From positions 46,561 through 110,560 of the forward strand of contig NZ_MDER01000024.1 of assembly GCF_001721045.1 (NCBI RefSeq): a DNA stretch of 64,000 nt, given 5' to 3'. Both the position numbers and the translations under genes were made by a program. Positions 46,372 through 55,529 of the stretch are shown here, one piece after another (the first letter of the stretch is position 1; each line of letters begins with the position of its first letter). The notes below the pieces were generated by a model. It saw nothing but the letters and a program-made list of their open reading frames with translations. It had not been told where the DNA came from and made no database searches. The DNA is from Paenibacillus nuruki (lineage in GTDB: Bacteria; Bacillota; Bacilli; Paenibacillales; Paenibacillaceae).

Positions 46372-47100
46372 GTGAAAGTATCGTTATTTATTACTTGTCT
46401 GAGTGATGCTATCTATCCCAAAGTCGGTGAAGCGATGGTACGTCTATTAGCTGCACATGGTATACAGCTTGATTTCCCACCCGTGCAGACCTGTTGCGGT
46501 CAGCCTTCTTACAATAGTGGGTATTGGGATGAGACAAGAACAGCCGCACGGACGATTTTGAAAGCGTTTCAATCTAGCGACTTTGTTGTATCTCCGTCCG
46601 GTTCTTGCACCTATATGATTCATCATTATCCTGAATTATTTAAAGATGAACCGGAATATTTAGCGCTAGCTCACGAATTGGAAAGTAAGACGTATGAATT
46701 TACGCAATTTCTGGTCAAAGTATTGGGAATTACCGATATCGGAGCAGCATTTCCTTATAAAGTCACATATCACCCATCCTGTCATGGTAGTCGTCTGCTT
46801 GGAATCAAAGATGAACCGATCGCCTTGTTAAATCATGTACAAGGATTAGAACTGGTACCGCTACCTTTTGCTGAAGATTGCTGTGGCTTTGGCGGTACAT
46901 TCGCTGTGAAGATGGCAGATATATCAGGAGCGATGGTCACTGAAAAAGTCGATCATATCAAGGAGACAGAAGCTGAGGTATTGGTCGGTCTGGATATGGC
47001 ATGTCTGATGAATATTGCAGGCAATCTTAGACATCGTGGTGAACAAGTACGGGTTATGCATCTAGCTGAACTTCTATATGAAGGGGTGAGTGTACGATGA
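46372..47100 (+). CDS. lutA: Lactate utilisation protein A (Fe-S oxidoreductase)
   Basis: 242 residues from GTG 46372, with AAAGAGGTG about seven bases upstream. Two CCG-type heterodisulfide-reductase-like cysteine domains: TCCGQPSYNSGY near 40-50 and DCCGFGGTFAVKMADIS near 170; also HPSCHG. Part of the LutABC complex that oxidises L-lactate to pyruvate. Its stop overlaps the lutB start (ATGA). Length and order match B. subtilis lutA. Confidence 0.93.
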   Translation: MKVSLFITCLSDAIYPKVGEAMVRLLAAHGIQLDFPPVQTCCGQPSYNSGYWDETRTAARTILKAFQSSDFVVSPSGSCTYMIHHYPELFKDEPEYLALAHELESKTYEFTQFLVKVLGITDIGAAFPYKVTYHPSCHGSRLLGIKDEPIALLNHVQGLELVPLPFAEDCCGFGGTFAVKMADISGAMVTEKVDHIKETEAEVLVGLDMACLMNIAGNLRHRGEQVRVMHLAELLYEGVSVR

Positions 47101-48632
47101 ATCCAGCATCTTCTACCCGTGGTACGGTCAAAGAACGTGCAGATATTGCGCTAAATGATGATTTTCTGCGAAATGCAGTGCGTTTTACAACTGATCGTCT
47201 ACGAAGTGGTAAAAAAGTAGCTTCTACCGAACATGGGAACTGGGAAGAATGGCGTGAACGGGGTCGTCAGATTCGTTTGCATACAATTGCTCATCTCGAT
47301 TATTATCTCAATCTATTTGTAGAAAATGCTCGTAGTAATGGAGTCCATGTTCATTTTGCGGATAATGCAGTAGAAGCGACAGATATCGTCATGACGATCG
47401 CTAGACAGAAAGAAGCACAGTCTGTTATCAAATCCAAATCTATGGTGTCAGAAGAAGTGCATATTAATCAAGCGCTTGAATTATCTGGCATTGAAGCGAT
47501 TGAGAGCGATCTGGGTGAGTATATTATCCAATTAGCCGGCGAAGGCCCTTCTCATATTGTAATTCCAGCTATACACAAAAATCGTTACCAGATTGCTGAG
47601 CTTTTATCCGAAGATGCAGGGGAAACGTTAGAACCGGATACGACGATTCTGGCAGGTTATGTACGGCGCAAATTACGGCAAAAATTTCTGGAAGCCGATA
47701 TCGGGATGACCGGATGTAACTTTGCGATCGCAGAGACCGGTTCGATGGTGTTATTTGAAAATGAAGGTAATGCCCGTATGGTAACTACAGTTCCTAAGAC
47801 GCAGATCACATTGATGGGGATGGAACGTATCGTACCTTCATGGGCTGACCTTGAAGTGATGGCGACCCTACTGCCACGTTCGGCGACCGGACAACGCTTA
47901 ACCATGTACATGTCTGGCATCACTGGACCCAAGCGTACTGTAGATGCTGATGGCCCAGAAGAAATGCATATTATTATTGTGGATAACGGTCGCTCACAAC
48001 AGTTGGGTGATCCTGAATTTCAAGAATTGCTCAATTGTATCCGTTGTGGGGCATGCCTGAATGTCTGTCCGGTCTACCGTCAGATTGGTGGTCATTCGTA
48101 TGGCGGAACATATAGTGGACCGATCGGGGCTGTGTTAACACCTGCGCTGAATAAAAATGTAGCCGAATGGGATGATATCGCCAGTGCATCCAGTCTATGT
48201 GGAGCCTGTTATGAAGCTTGTCCGGTCAAAATTCCGCTCCACGATATGCTTGTTTCTCTACGCAGGCGCAAAGTCGAGCGAGGTCATGGCGATAAACTTG
48301 AAGCACTCGGTATGAGAGGGTTTGCCACATTAATGGCTAATTCGAAGCGATTTGCACTAGCTATGCGTTTGGGGAAAATTGCACAAAAACCATTTGTGCA
48401 TAATAGTGGTATTCATCTCAAACTAGGGCCACTTAAAGGATGGAACACGTACCGTGTAGCTCCAACGTTAGCGAATCATTCTTTCCGTGATCAATGGAAA
48501 GAACTATCTGCGGAGACTGCGGCTCAACCGAAAACGATAGACCCTGCGGTACGTCAGCGAATGGAACAAGTACTTGCAGATCGCCAACATAACAAGTCCA
48601 CAAGCAGAACAGGAGGGGAATCACATGAGTAA
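47097..48632 (+). CDS. lutB: Lactate utilisation protein B (iron-sulfur)
   Basis: 511 residues. DUF162/LUD domain in the N-terminal half, then two 4Fe-4S ferredoxin motifs, CIRCGACLNVCP near 314-325 and CGACYEACPVKIPL near 367-380. The C-terminal region is typical of LutB. Overlaps lutA by four bases and lutC by eight, so the three are translated together. Works with LutA and LutC in L-lactate oxidation. Confidence 0.94.
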   Translation: MNPASSTRGTVKERADIALNDDFLRNAVRFTTDRLRSGKKVASTEHGNWEEWRERGRQIRLHTIAHLDYYLNLFVENARSNGVHVHFADNAVEATDIVMTIARQKEAQSVIKSKSMVSEEVHINQALELSGIEAIESDLGEYIIQLAGEGPSHIVIPAIHKNRYQIAELLSEDAGETLEPDTTILAGYVRRKLRQKFLEADIGMTGCNFAIAETGSMVLFENEGNARMVTTVPKTQITLMGMERIVPSWADLEVMATLLPRSATGQRLTMYMSGITGPKRTVDADGPEEMHIIIVDNGRSQQLGDPEFQELLNCIRCGACLNVCPVYRQIGGHSYGGTYSGPIGAVLTPALNKNVAEWDDIASASSLCGACYEACPVKIPLHDMLVSLRRRKVERGHGDKLEALGMRGFATLMANSKRFALAMRLGKIAQKPFVHNSGIHLKLGPLKGWNTYRVAPTLANHSFRDQWKELSAETAAQPKTIDPAVRQRMEQVLADRQHNKSTSRTGGESHE

Positions 48633-49437
48633 CACCAATCAACCTTTTTCTGCTAAGCCACCCGTGGTACCCAATCCTGAAAGTTCTCATCTTACGCCAG
48701 ATCATGAACAACATGATTCATCGCAAGCAGATTGGCTTGATGAATTAGAGCAGAAGTCCAAAGCCAAACAGCAGACATTTATGAACCATATTGCAGATCG
48801 TCTACAACGCCCACGAATCCAAGAAGCACCGAAACATCCTTTTCGCGGGGCACCAGAGATCTGGCAAGATTTCAATTGGAATGAAGCTGAAAAGATCGAA
48901 AAATTCACAAAGCATTTTACCGAAGTGGGTGGTAATGTATTACGGATGCAGACGTTGGAAGAAGCAGGTGCATTTATTGCTGAACAAAGCCGTCTGTTGA
49001 ATGCACAGTATATCGTCCGCCAACAATTACCGGAGACAGAAGCATTAACTTTGGAAGCGCGCCTACCTCATGTACAAATATCAGCGTGGAATAGCCATAC
49101 AGAAGAAGCATGGAAAGCAAGAGCCGCCGAAGCGGATATCGGAATTGTCTTGGCTGATGGAGCCGCTGCATATACAGGTACAGTTATGGTAACGTCTTCT
49201 GCATCACAAGGTAGATCGGTGAGTCTATTACCGACCGTCTGTATTGTGTTACTCCCGATCGAGCGCTTGCAGACACGCTTAGGCGAACTACTGATTCCAT
49301 GGGATAGTAAAGGCAGAGAGAATCTACCTGCTGGTATTCATTTTATCTCAGGGCCTAGTCGTTCTTCTGATATTGAAAATGAATTAACAATCGGCGTGCA
49401 TGGTCCCGGGATTGTATATACATTGTTGATCGGGTGA
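48625..49437 (+). CDS. lutC: Lactate utilisation protein C
   Basis: 271 residues from ATG 48625 (AGGAGGGG upstream), which overlaps the lutB end. LUD domain: IGIVLADGAAAYTGTVMV, SLLPTVCIVLLP, HFISGPSRSSDIENELTIGVHGPG. The first 50 residues are polar and poorly conserved-looking. Third subunit of the lactate oxidation complex. No GntR-type LutR gene lies next to the operon. Confidence 0.93.
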   Translation: MSNTNQPFSAKPPVVPNPESSHLTPDHEQHDSSQADWLDELEQKSKAKQQTFMNHIADRLQRPRIQEAPKHPFRGAPEIWQDFNWNEAEKIEKFTKHFTEVGGNVLRMQTLEEAGAFIAEQSRLLNAQYIVRQQLPETEALTLEARLPHVQISAWNSHTEEAWKARAAEADIGIVLADGAAAYTGTVMVTSSASQGRSVSLLPTVCIVLLPIERLQTRLGELLIPWDSKGRENLPAGIHFISGPSRSSDIENELTIGVHGPGIVYTLLIG

Positions 49438-49455
49438 TAGCCATAATTATATATC

Positions 49456-49617
49456 TCATATAAAAAGCTGATCACTATAGACTGTGATCAGCTTTTTATA
49501 TGATTTTGCAACAGCAAACTGATATATTCCCATAAGTACCCATACAATTAAAATAAACAATACAATCATTAACGTTATTTTCCACTTGTTGCGTTGAGAT
49601 GAACGTTGCTGTTCCAT
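49456..49617 (-). CDS. Single-pass small membrane protein, 53 residues
   Basis: Starts MEQQRSSQRNKWKIT, then a membrane helix (about residues 14-37, LMIVLFILIVWVLMG), then a short tail. AAGGAG is seven to eight bases before the ATG on the minus strand. The last 17 codons run through the lutABC terminator hairpin (49462-49497) before the stop, so the tail sequence is dictated by the hairpin. Family not recognised; coding status rests on the ribosome site and the membrane helix. Confidence 0.55.
   Translation of the reverse strand: MEQQRSSQRNKWKITLMIVLFILIVWVLMGIYQFAVAKSYKKLITVYSDQLFI
49462..49497 (+). terminator. Terminator of lutABC
   Basis: AAAAAGCTGATCAC pairs perfectly with GTGATCAGCTTTTT around eight bases. 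Also overlaps the 3' end of the minus-strand small gene. Confidence 0.88.
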
Positions 49618-49814
49618 GATTTACAGCTCCTTATGAATGGAGTTTAACATATAACTCTCAAAATAAATTGTAAACTATACATGTTTCATAGAGTATGTAT
49701 TTACTCTAATAATAAATTATCTTTAAATCGGTTTACCCTATTTAAGCTATCGTTTGTGTAAAAATGGGTATATGAATAGAAGTCCTATTTTTACAATAGA
49801 TGGAGGGTTATACG

Positions 49815-50570
49815 ATGAAAATGTCAGGAAATACAATATTAATTACAGGTGGAGCATCAGGAATTGGTTTGGCTTTTGCAAAACGATTTATGGCGCTGGG
49901 CAATACGGTTATTATCTGTGGAAGACGTCAAGATTGGTTGGATGATGTGCAGAAACAATATCCAGCATTACATACGATCGTTACAGATGTAGCTGAAGAA
50001 GCTCATCGTGTGGGATTAGCAGATCGTGTGTTGACTGAATTTCCCAAGCTAAATATGATTATGAATAATGCAGGTATACAGCGCAATTTCTCGGTTCATG
50101 ATAACCAAATTAGCTGGGCGGCTCATCGTCAAGAATTAGCCATTAATCTAGATGCGCCGATTCATTTGACGACTTTATTTCTACCTCATCTTCGTCAACA
50201 AAGTCATGCGGCTATTATCAATGTCACTTCAGGGCTTTCTTTCTCACCCAAAGCATCTGCACCGATCTACTGCGCGACCAAAGCAGGGCTACATTCATTT
50301 ACATTATCGTTGCGTCAACAATTAGTAGGCTCGCCGATCAATGTCGTAGAGATTATCCCGCCAGGTGTCAATACCGATCTAGGTGGCGTAGGGCTACATG
50401 ACTGGGGCGTACCAGTAGATGAATTTGCAGATAGCATCATGCAACGAATTGAAGCAGGCGAAGTCGAAGTAGGCTATGGCAGTTCTGAGAAATCACGCCT
50501 CGCTTCACGAGCAGAATTGGACGAAATATTTCAGAAGATGAACAGTCAGTCATCACCTCAGATCTTGTAA
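49815..50570 (+). CDS. Short-chain dehydrogenase, DltE-like
   Basis: 251 residues from ATG 49815; the ATG at 49800 is part of the ribosome site (ATGGAGGG). Classical SDR: TGGASGIG near 11-18, NNAGIQRNFSV, and the catalytic YCATKAGLHSF (YxxxK). Resembles the protein called DltE in Bacillus, of unproven function; no dlt genes are near. Convergent with the MFS gene; terminator at 50626-50679. Confidence 0.85.
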   Translation: MKMSGNTILITGGASGIGLAFAKRFMALGNTVIICGRRQDWLDDVQKQYPALHTIVTDVAEEAHRVGLADRVLTEFPKLNMIMNNAGIQRNFSVHDNQISWAAHRQELAINLDAPIHLTTLFLPHLRQQSHAAIINVTSGLSFSPKASAPIYCATKAGLHSFTLSLRQQLVGSPINVVEIIPPGVNTDLGGVGLHDWGVPVDEFADSIMQRIEAGEVEVGYGSSEKSRLASRAELDEIFQKMNSQSSPQIL

Positions 50571-50625
50571 TAAGTTGTGTATCCTCTGTATCAGATCTTC
50601 GATACGATACATGATCAATCAAAAC

Positions 50626-50679
50626 AAAAACCTAGCTCATCACAGGTCAACTTGGCGACTGTGAATGAGCTGGGTTTTT
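50626..50679. terminator. Bidirectional terminator between SDR and MFS genes
   Basis: AAAAACCTAGCTCAT pairs with ATGAGCTGGGTTTTT (one G-T pair) and an inner ACAG/CTGT stem; the MFS stop codon lies inside it. Confidence 0.85.
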
Positions 50680-51849
50680 GAGCGTAATCAACCAGAATAC
50701 CAAAGCAAGCAGACTTACACCAGCACCCAGATAACATACTCCACTCCAACCTGCATAACTGTACATCATCGTGGAAGACATAGAACCAATGGCACTACCG
50801 ATTGAATAGAAGATCATATAACTTGCTGTTAATCGACCACGTGCTTCAGGCAAAATAGTGAAAATCATACTCTGGTTTGTCACATGGACAGCTTGTACAG
50901 CGAGATCGAGTAACACAATCCCGACAATCAACCAGTATAGTGATGATCCTATATACGATAATGGCACCCAGGAGAGTAGTAGCAATACAAGGGCGATGCC
51001 TGTAGTCCATTGAGCTTTGCCTTGATCGGATAATTTGCCTGCTCGAATAGCTCCAAGTGTACCTGCAATTCCTGCTAATCCAAATGCTCCGATCGCTGTA
51101 TGACTGAGCGAGAATGGAGGTTCACTTAAGGGCAATACCATCGAAGTCCACAATATACTAAAAACGATAAAGATCAACATTGCTAGTATGCCTCGAATAC
51201 GTAATATCGGTTGTTGAATATACAAATCTAGCATAGAACGAAGAAGTTGAGTGTAAGAGAGTGATGATTTAACTTGCTGATCACTTGGCAATATTTTGAA
51301 CAAGACACATGTAATCAAAGTCATTAAACAAGCAGATACCAGATAAACAGATCTCCAACCCGCCAAATCGGTTAGAAAACCTGCAAGTGAACGTGCAAAT
51401 AAAATTCCAATCACTACCCCGCTAGTCACGATACCTACAATCTGTCCACGTTCTGTAGGCTTAGCAAGTGAAGAAGCATAAGCAACCAGTGTCTGTGTGA
51501 CCACAGCAAGCAATCCAACAATAGCTAAGCCTGCAAAAAGAATATAGATCGTTGGCGCAAATCCTACGATGACAAGCGCAATCACAGATAACCCCATTTG
51601 AATAATAATCAGACGTCTGCGCTGAATCAGATCCCCCAAAGGAACAAGTAAAAACAATCCTAGTGCATAACAGATTTGAGTAACTGTAATTACAACACCG
51701 ATCAATGAATGAGTAATACCAAATTCTGAAGCTAACGCATCTAACAAGGGTTGCGCATAATAAATATTAGCAACAGCCAACCCACAAGCAACTGCAAATA
51801 AGAAAGCCATAGAACGAGAAAATGAAGTATGTACTAATGTTTTCTTCAT
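50647..51849 (-). CDS. MFS exporter, AraJ/YnfM-like, with divergent TetR
   Basis: 400 residues, twelve membrane segments. N-terminal ANIYYAQPLLDALASEFGI is typical of the NepI/AraJ-like exporters; motif A is LGDLIQRRRLII. AAAGGATG precedes the ATG. A tetR gene is transcribed divergently from 52029, and two TACY-N4-GGTA operators lie in the 179-base region between them, so the TetR probably controls both. Substrate unknown. Confidence 0.87.
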   Translation of the reverse strand: MKKTLVHTSFSRSMAFLFAVACGLAVANIYYAQPLLDALASEFGITHSLIGVVITVTQICYALGLFLLVPLGDLIQRRRLIIIQMGLSVIALVIVGFAPTIYILFAGLAIVGLLAVVTQTLVAYASSLAKPTERGQIVGIVTSGVVIGILFARSLAGFLTDLAGWRSVYLVSACLMTLITCVLFKILPSDQQVKSSLSYTQLLRSMLDLYIQQPILRIRGILAMLIFIVFSILWTSMVLPLSEPPFSLSHTAIGAFGLAGIAGTLGAIRAGKLSDQGKAQWTTGIALVLLLLSWVPLSYIGSSLYWLIVGIVLLDLAVQAVHVTNQSMIFTILPEARGRLTASYMIFYSIGSAIGSMSSTMMYSYAGWSGVCYLGAGVSLLALVFWLITLKNPAHSQSPS

Positions 51850-51881
51850 CGATAGATCATCCTTTTATAATATATTTTAAT

Positions 51882-51897
51882 TATACCGGTTGGTACA
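51882..51897. promoter_or_regulatory. TetR operator 1 (MFS side)
   Basis: TATACCGGTTGGTACA holds the dyad TACC-GGTT-GGTA and lies 33 bases before the MFS start. It matches the site at 51993 at 14 of 16 bases. Confidence 0.7.
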
Positions 51898-51992
51898 AAA
51901 TGATTCGCAAGCAATATAACCCCTTTACAAATCAATTGTCAATAGAAATAAATTCACTTTGACAATCAAATCGATCATCTATAGAATGATAA

Positions 51993-52008
51993 TATACTGA
52001 TTGGTACA
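51993..52008. promoter_or_regulatory. TetR operator 2 (tetR side)
   Basis: TATACTGATTGGTACA, same orientation as operator 1, 21 bases before the tetR start; TACT-GATT-GGTA. Confidence 0.7.
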
Positions 52009-52028
52009 GAAAGGTTGGGCATGTAATC

Positions 52029-52613
52029 ATGGTACGGAAACGTGAATTTAATGAAGAGCAAGCTTTAGATGCAGCGATGCAATTATTTTGGGAAAATGGA
52101 TTCGAAGCGACTTCTTTGACAGATCTCACCACAGGAATGGGGATTCAGCGTCCTAGTCTGTATGCTACGTTTGGCGATAAGCAAGAATTATTTGAAGCTT
52201 CTTTGCGCAAATATAATCAATGGCATGCAGTATCAGTTCGTCAGCAATTACAGGATCATGTATCAGTACAAGAAGCATTTCGTGCTTTTTTTGAACAGAT
52301 TGCTAGAGAAGGATATGAAGGGAAACCAAGTAGAGGATGTTTTTGTATCAATACGATGGTTGAACTAGCAACTCATGATGAAAAGATTGAAATTTTGACG
52401 CGAGAACATCAGATGTATTTGACGGTCATTTTTCAAGAGCGTTTGGAGCAGGGAGTGCAAGCAGGGCAATTACCAAAAAGCATCCATACCAAGTCACTGG
52501 CACAGACGCTAATCGTATCGTTAATAGGGCTTACAGTGATGTTGAAGTCACGACCTGAACGTTCGTTTATCGAACATTCAATTACAGGCATTTTGTCTTT
52601 GTTAGAGGATTAA
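52029..52613 (+). CDS. TetR-family repressor, divergent to MFS exporter
   Basis: 194 residues. HTH in residues 9-55 (ALDAAMQLFWENGFEATSLTDLTTGMGIQRPSLYATFGDKQELF). The C-terminal domain has SRGCFCINTMVEL, typical of the TetR_C group of AcrR-like repressors. Shares a control region with the MFS gene on the other strand. A 38-base piece of this gene (52476-52513) occurs again downstream at 52648-52685. Confidence 0.88.
   Translation: MVRKREFNEEQALDAAMQLFWENGFEATSLTDLTTGMGIQRPSLYATFGDKQELFEASLRKYNQWHAVSVRQQLQDHVSVQEAFRAFFEQIAREGYEGKPSRGCFCINTMVELATHDEKIEILTREHQMYLTVIFQERLEQGVQAGQLPKSIHTKSLAQTLIVSLIGLTVMLKSRPERSFIEHSITGILSLLED
52476..52513 (+). repeat. Copy 1 of a 38-bp direct repeat, inside tetR
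   Basis: This coding stretch starting AAAAGCATCCATACC and ending CAGACGCTAAT recurs 172 bases downstream with one change (A to G at the seventh base). Confidence 0.95.
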
Positions 52614-52647
52614 TTTTTATATAAATGAGAGAGGCGAAATACAAATC

Positions 52648-52685
52648 AAAAGCGTCCATACCAAGTCACTGGCACAGACGCTAAT
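52648..52685. repeat. Copy 2 of the 38-bp repeat, noncoding hairpin between tetR and LCP gene
   Basis: Identical to copy 1 at 37 of 38 bases. The single difference completes a perfect stem, AGCGTC (52651-52656) with GACGCT (52677-52682), which is mismatched in copy 1. On the minus strand it ends in TTTTG, so it may act as the LCP gene's terminator. Confidence 0.95.
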
Positions 52686-52693
52686 TGTTGTGT

Positions 52694-53686
52694 TTACTTA
52701 TTATCGGTTGTATCTGAACTGGAATCATCGTTGCTAGAAGAGAGTTGCTTTTGCACATACTCGTGTAACTTTTGTGGATCAACACCGATCACCGAAGCTC
52801 CTTTGACTTTGATTTCTTGCAGTAGATGATTCGGTGGAATCTGTAATTTTTCGGTTTTATCCAGATTAATATCTAAGCCAAGTGAAGATAATTTGATCAT
52901 ATCGTTGAGAGACAGATTGGTATGCAGATAAGGCGCAATCGAACTCAAAATACTTGGTAATTTGACGATAGACGTAGAGCTTTGTAGTTCTGCTGCAAGA
53001 GCAGTCAAAAACTTACGTTGTCGCTCTGTACGAGTGAAGTCGGATGTTGCATCATGACGGAAACGGACATACTGAAGAGCATGAGTTCCATCTAAATGTT
53101 GTAAACCTTTGGTTAAATGAATATCATAGCGGTGCTGATCGCCACCATCGGTATAATCCATATCTTTTTCCACATCGATCTCGACACCACCGATCGTATC
53201 CACCAATGTCTTAAATCCTTCAAAATCAATCGTGACATAGTAATCAATCGGAATTCCGAGCAGACCACTGACTGTTTCTTTAGCCAGCTCGACACCCCCG
53301 TACGAATAAGCCGCATTCAACCGACTGCTTCCATGACCCGGAATATCCACATACGTATCTCGTAAAATAGACATCAAATAGGCTTTTTTGGTGATCGGAT
53401 CGATCGTAGCCACCATCATAGAATCGGAACGTCCATTACTATCAGCATCCCGAGTATCTGTACCCATTAATAAAATGTGGACAGGCTCTTTGCCATCCCA
53501 TTTCGGAATAGATACAGGTGCAGCCTGATCTTGATCCATAGAAGGAGAACGGTACGTATCATCTGCGATTGAAATTGTATGAGCAAATTGGTAAATCGAA
53601 TATGTATAATATCCAACTGTACTGACACTTATGATAAGACAAATGCTAACAATCCATTTCCATTGTTTCCATATCTTCTTTAACAA
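52694..53686 (-). CDS. LytR-CpsA-Psr (LCP) family cell-wall ligase
   Basis: 330 residues from a TTG start (GAGG nine bases upstream). Short cytosolic N-terminus, one membrane helix (about 11-30), then the extracellular LCP domain: PVHILLMGTDTRDADSNGRSDSMMVATID, SILRDTYVDIPG, RLNAAYSYGG, and the arginine motif LQYVRFRHDATSDFTRTERQRKFL. LCP proteins attach teichoic acids or other polymers to peptidoglycan from lipid-linked precursors. The tail is Ser/Asp-rich. Monocistronic. Confidence 0.92.
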   Translation of the reverse strand: MLKKIWKQWKWIVSICLIISVSTVGYYTYSIYQFAHTISIADDTYRSPSMDQDQAAPVSIPKWDGKEPVHILLMGTDTRDADSNGRSDSMMVATIDPITKKAYLMSILRDTYVDIPGHGSSRLNAAYSYGGVELAKETVSGLLGIPIDYYVTIDFEGFKTLVDTIGGVEIDVEKDMDYTDGGDQHRYDIHLTKGLQHLDGTHALQYVRFRHDATSDFTRTERQRKFLTALAAELQSSTSIVKLPSILSSIAPYLHTNLSLNDMIKLSSLGLDINLDKTEKLQIPPNHLLQEIKVKGASVIGVDPQKLHEYVQKQLSSSNDDSSSDTTDNK

Positions 53687-53854
53687 ATGACCAACCTCAC
53701 TTATCTATATAGTTAAAACGTCTTTATAAATCATATGGATGTATCGACATTTTGTCAATATTTTAGACGATATACATTATAAATAGATGGTTAATGATTA
53801 TTAAATCAGTCGAAAAGAACTATTTATATATATAATGATTACAATATGAATATA

Positions 53855-53901
53855 TAAAAAACCCTTTTGAAAGCAGAATGATATCTACTCTCAAAAGGGT
53901 C
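53855..53901 (-). terminator. Terminator of the ABC importer operon
   Basis: ACCCTTTTGA pairs with TCAAAAGGGT; on the minus strand six Ts follow. Confidence 0.88.
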
Positions 53902-53934
53902 TATATAAGATGTGAACTAAGCCAATAGTATTCT

Positions 53935-54726
53935 TTATGCCAAAAATACATCTAAAAGCGAAGCTGTATATTCATGGCGTTCTTCATGATACAGATCGTT
54001 TGATGCAAATTGATCTACAACTTGTCCATGACGCATCACCAGAATACGATCACTCATTTGATACACCGCAGCTAGATCATGAGAAATAAACAAATATGAT
54101 AAATGAAGCGATTGTTGAAGTTCTTGCAGTAATTTCAGTACAGCGGCTTGACTCGTCACATCCAGACTGGCTGTTGGCTCATCTAAGATGATCAGATCAG
54201 GTTCAGTACTGATTGCCCGGGCAATGGTGACACGCTGTTTTTGCCCGCCACTTAATTCATGTGGATAGGCTGATAACAACTTGGTAGGTAATTGAACATA
54301 TTCAAGTAACTGTGTAGCGATCTGCTCTCGATTACGAATCGGTTGCGATATAAAAGAAGGACGTAGTGATGGTTGTAAATCTAACGGTTCCATTAATGAA
54401 TCGATAATCGTGAGCTTAGGATTAAGTGCGGCTGTAGGATGCTGAAATACAGCTCCTATATGTTGCCTTGCCTGACGCAAAGAATGACCTTTAAGCGAAT
54501 GATACAGTTGTTGCCTAAATTCAATCGTACCTTGATCTAACGATTCTAAACGTAATAGACAGCGTGCCAGTGTGCTTTTGCCACTACCACTTTCACCGAC
54601 AATACCGACACATTCTCCTTTACCTATCGTCAAAGATACATCAGATAATGCAGGAGTAGGGCGATCGCTATAGATTTTAGTAAGATGATCTGCTTTCAAA
54701 ATAGGTGTAAATGTCGTTGTCATCAT
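53935..54726 (-). CDS. ABC importer ATP-binding protein, OppF/NikE/CntF type
   Basis: 263 residues. Walker [10 protein letters not shown] near 42-50, signature [14 protein letters not shown], Walker [13 protein letters not shown], and [16 protein letters not shown]. Last gene of a five-gene operon whose order (binding protein, two permeases, two ATPases) is that of nik, opp and cnt systems. Start overlaps the previous stop by four bases (ATGATG / TGA). Drives import with the partner ATPase. Zur control of the operon points to a zinc-related cargo. Confidence 0.88.
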   Translation of the reverse strand: MMTTTFTPILKADHLTKIYSDRPTPALSDVSLTIGKGECVGIVGESGSGKSTLARCLLRLESLDQGTIEFRQQLYHSLKGHSLRQARQHIGAVFQHPTAALNPKLTIIDSLMEPLDLQPSLRPSFISQPIRNREQIATQLLEYVQLPTKLLSAYPHELSGGQKQRVTIARAISTEPDLIILDEPTASLDVTSQAAVLKLLQELQQSLHLSYLFISHDLAAVYQMSDRILVMRHGQVVDQFASNDLYHEERHEYTASLLDVFLA

Positions 54727-55526
54727 GTGTTCACCTGCTTATTTTGTAACTCTAATCGGTAGCGAGAAGGTAATTTGGGAATAGAAGATAAAAGTTGAAC
54801 TGTATACGGATGTGTAGGATGGAAAAAGATGCTGTGACTTTTTCCAGATTCTACGACTTGTCCGGACTTCATAATAAGTAATGTATCGGCAGTACGTTGG
54901 ACTTGACGCAGATCATGCGTAATCCACAAAATAGCGATTCCTGTTTCTTGCTGGATTCGTTGAATTAACTGAATAATGGAACGCGATGTTAGACTATCTA
55001 GCGCTGTTGTCGGTTCATCTGCAATTAAGACTTTAGGAGAAAGCAACAGCGCTGTAGCAATCGCAGCACGTTGTAATTGCCCGCCACTGAGTTCAAACGG
55101 ATAGCTATTGTAGACTGGCTTGGCAGGTAATTCAACTTGCTCTAAATGCGCTAAACAGGAATGTTGGCGCTGTTGACGGGATAACGATGTATGAGCACGT
55201 ATCATTTCGTCCATTTGCTTACCAATTGTAATAAAAGGAGTGAACGCACTCTGATAATCTTGAAATACATAAGCAATCTCACGCCCACGAATATGCCGAA
55301 ATTCAGGTTCTGATAAATGAAGTAATTCTTTACCTTCTAATTGAATACTGCCGTGAGCATGAAGATCGGCTGAAAGTAAACCACCAATGGCTAGACTGGT
55401 CAATGTTTTACCACTTCCACTTTCACCAGCAAGGGCTAACCATTCTCCACGATGTAACTGAAGATCTAGCGGATGAACCAGTGTCTGTAATTGATGATGA
55501 ACCGTCAGTCCACGTATAGATAACAT
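54723..55526 (-). CDS. ABC importer ATP-binding protein, OppD/NikD/CntD type
   Basis: 267 residues; AAAGGGGTG before the ATG. Walker A GESGSGKTL near 35-43, signature LSGGQLQRAAIATALL, Walker B VLIADEPTTALD, HDLRQVQRTADTLLIM. It lacks the C-terminal oligopeptide extension with a 4Fe-4S-type cysteine cluster found in many OppD/OppF proteins, like NikD. Three bases after the upstream permease. Confidence 0.88.
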   Translation of the reverse strand: MLSIRGLTVHHQLQTLVHPLDLQLHRGEWLALAGESGSGKTLTSLAIGGLLSADLHAHGSIQLEGKELLHLSEPEFRHIRGREIAYVFQDYQSAFTPFITIGKQMDEMIRAHTSLSRQQRQHSCLAHLEQVELPAKPVYNSYPFELSGGQLQRAAIATALLLSPKVLIADEPTTALDSLTSRSIIQLIQRIQQETGIAILWITHDLRQVQRTADTLLIMKSGQVVESGKSHSIFFHPTHPYTVQLLSSIPKLPSRYRLELQNKQVNT

Positions 55527-55529
55527 GGA

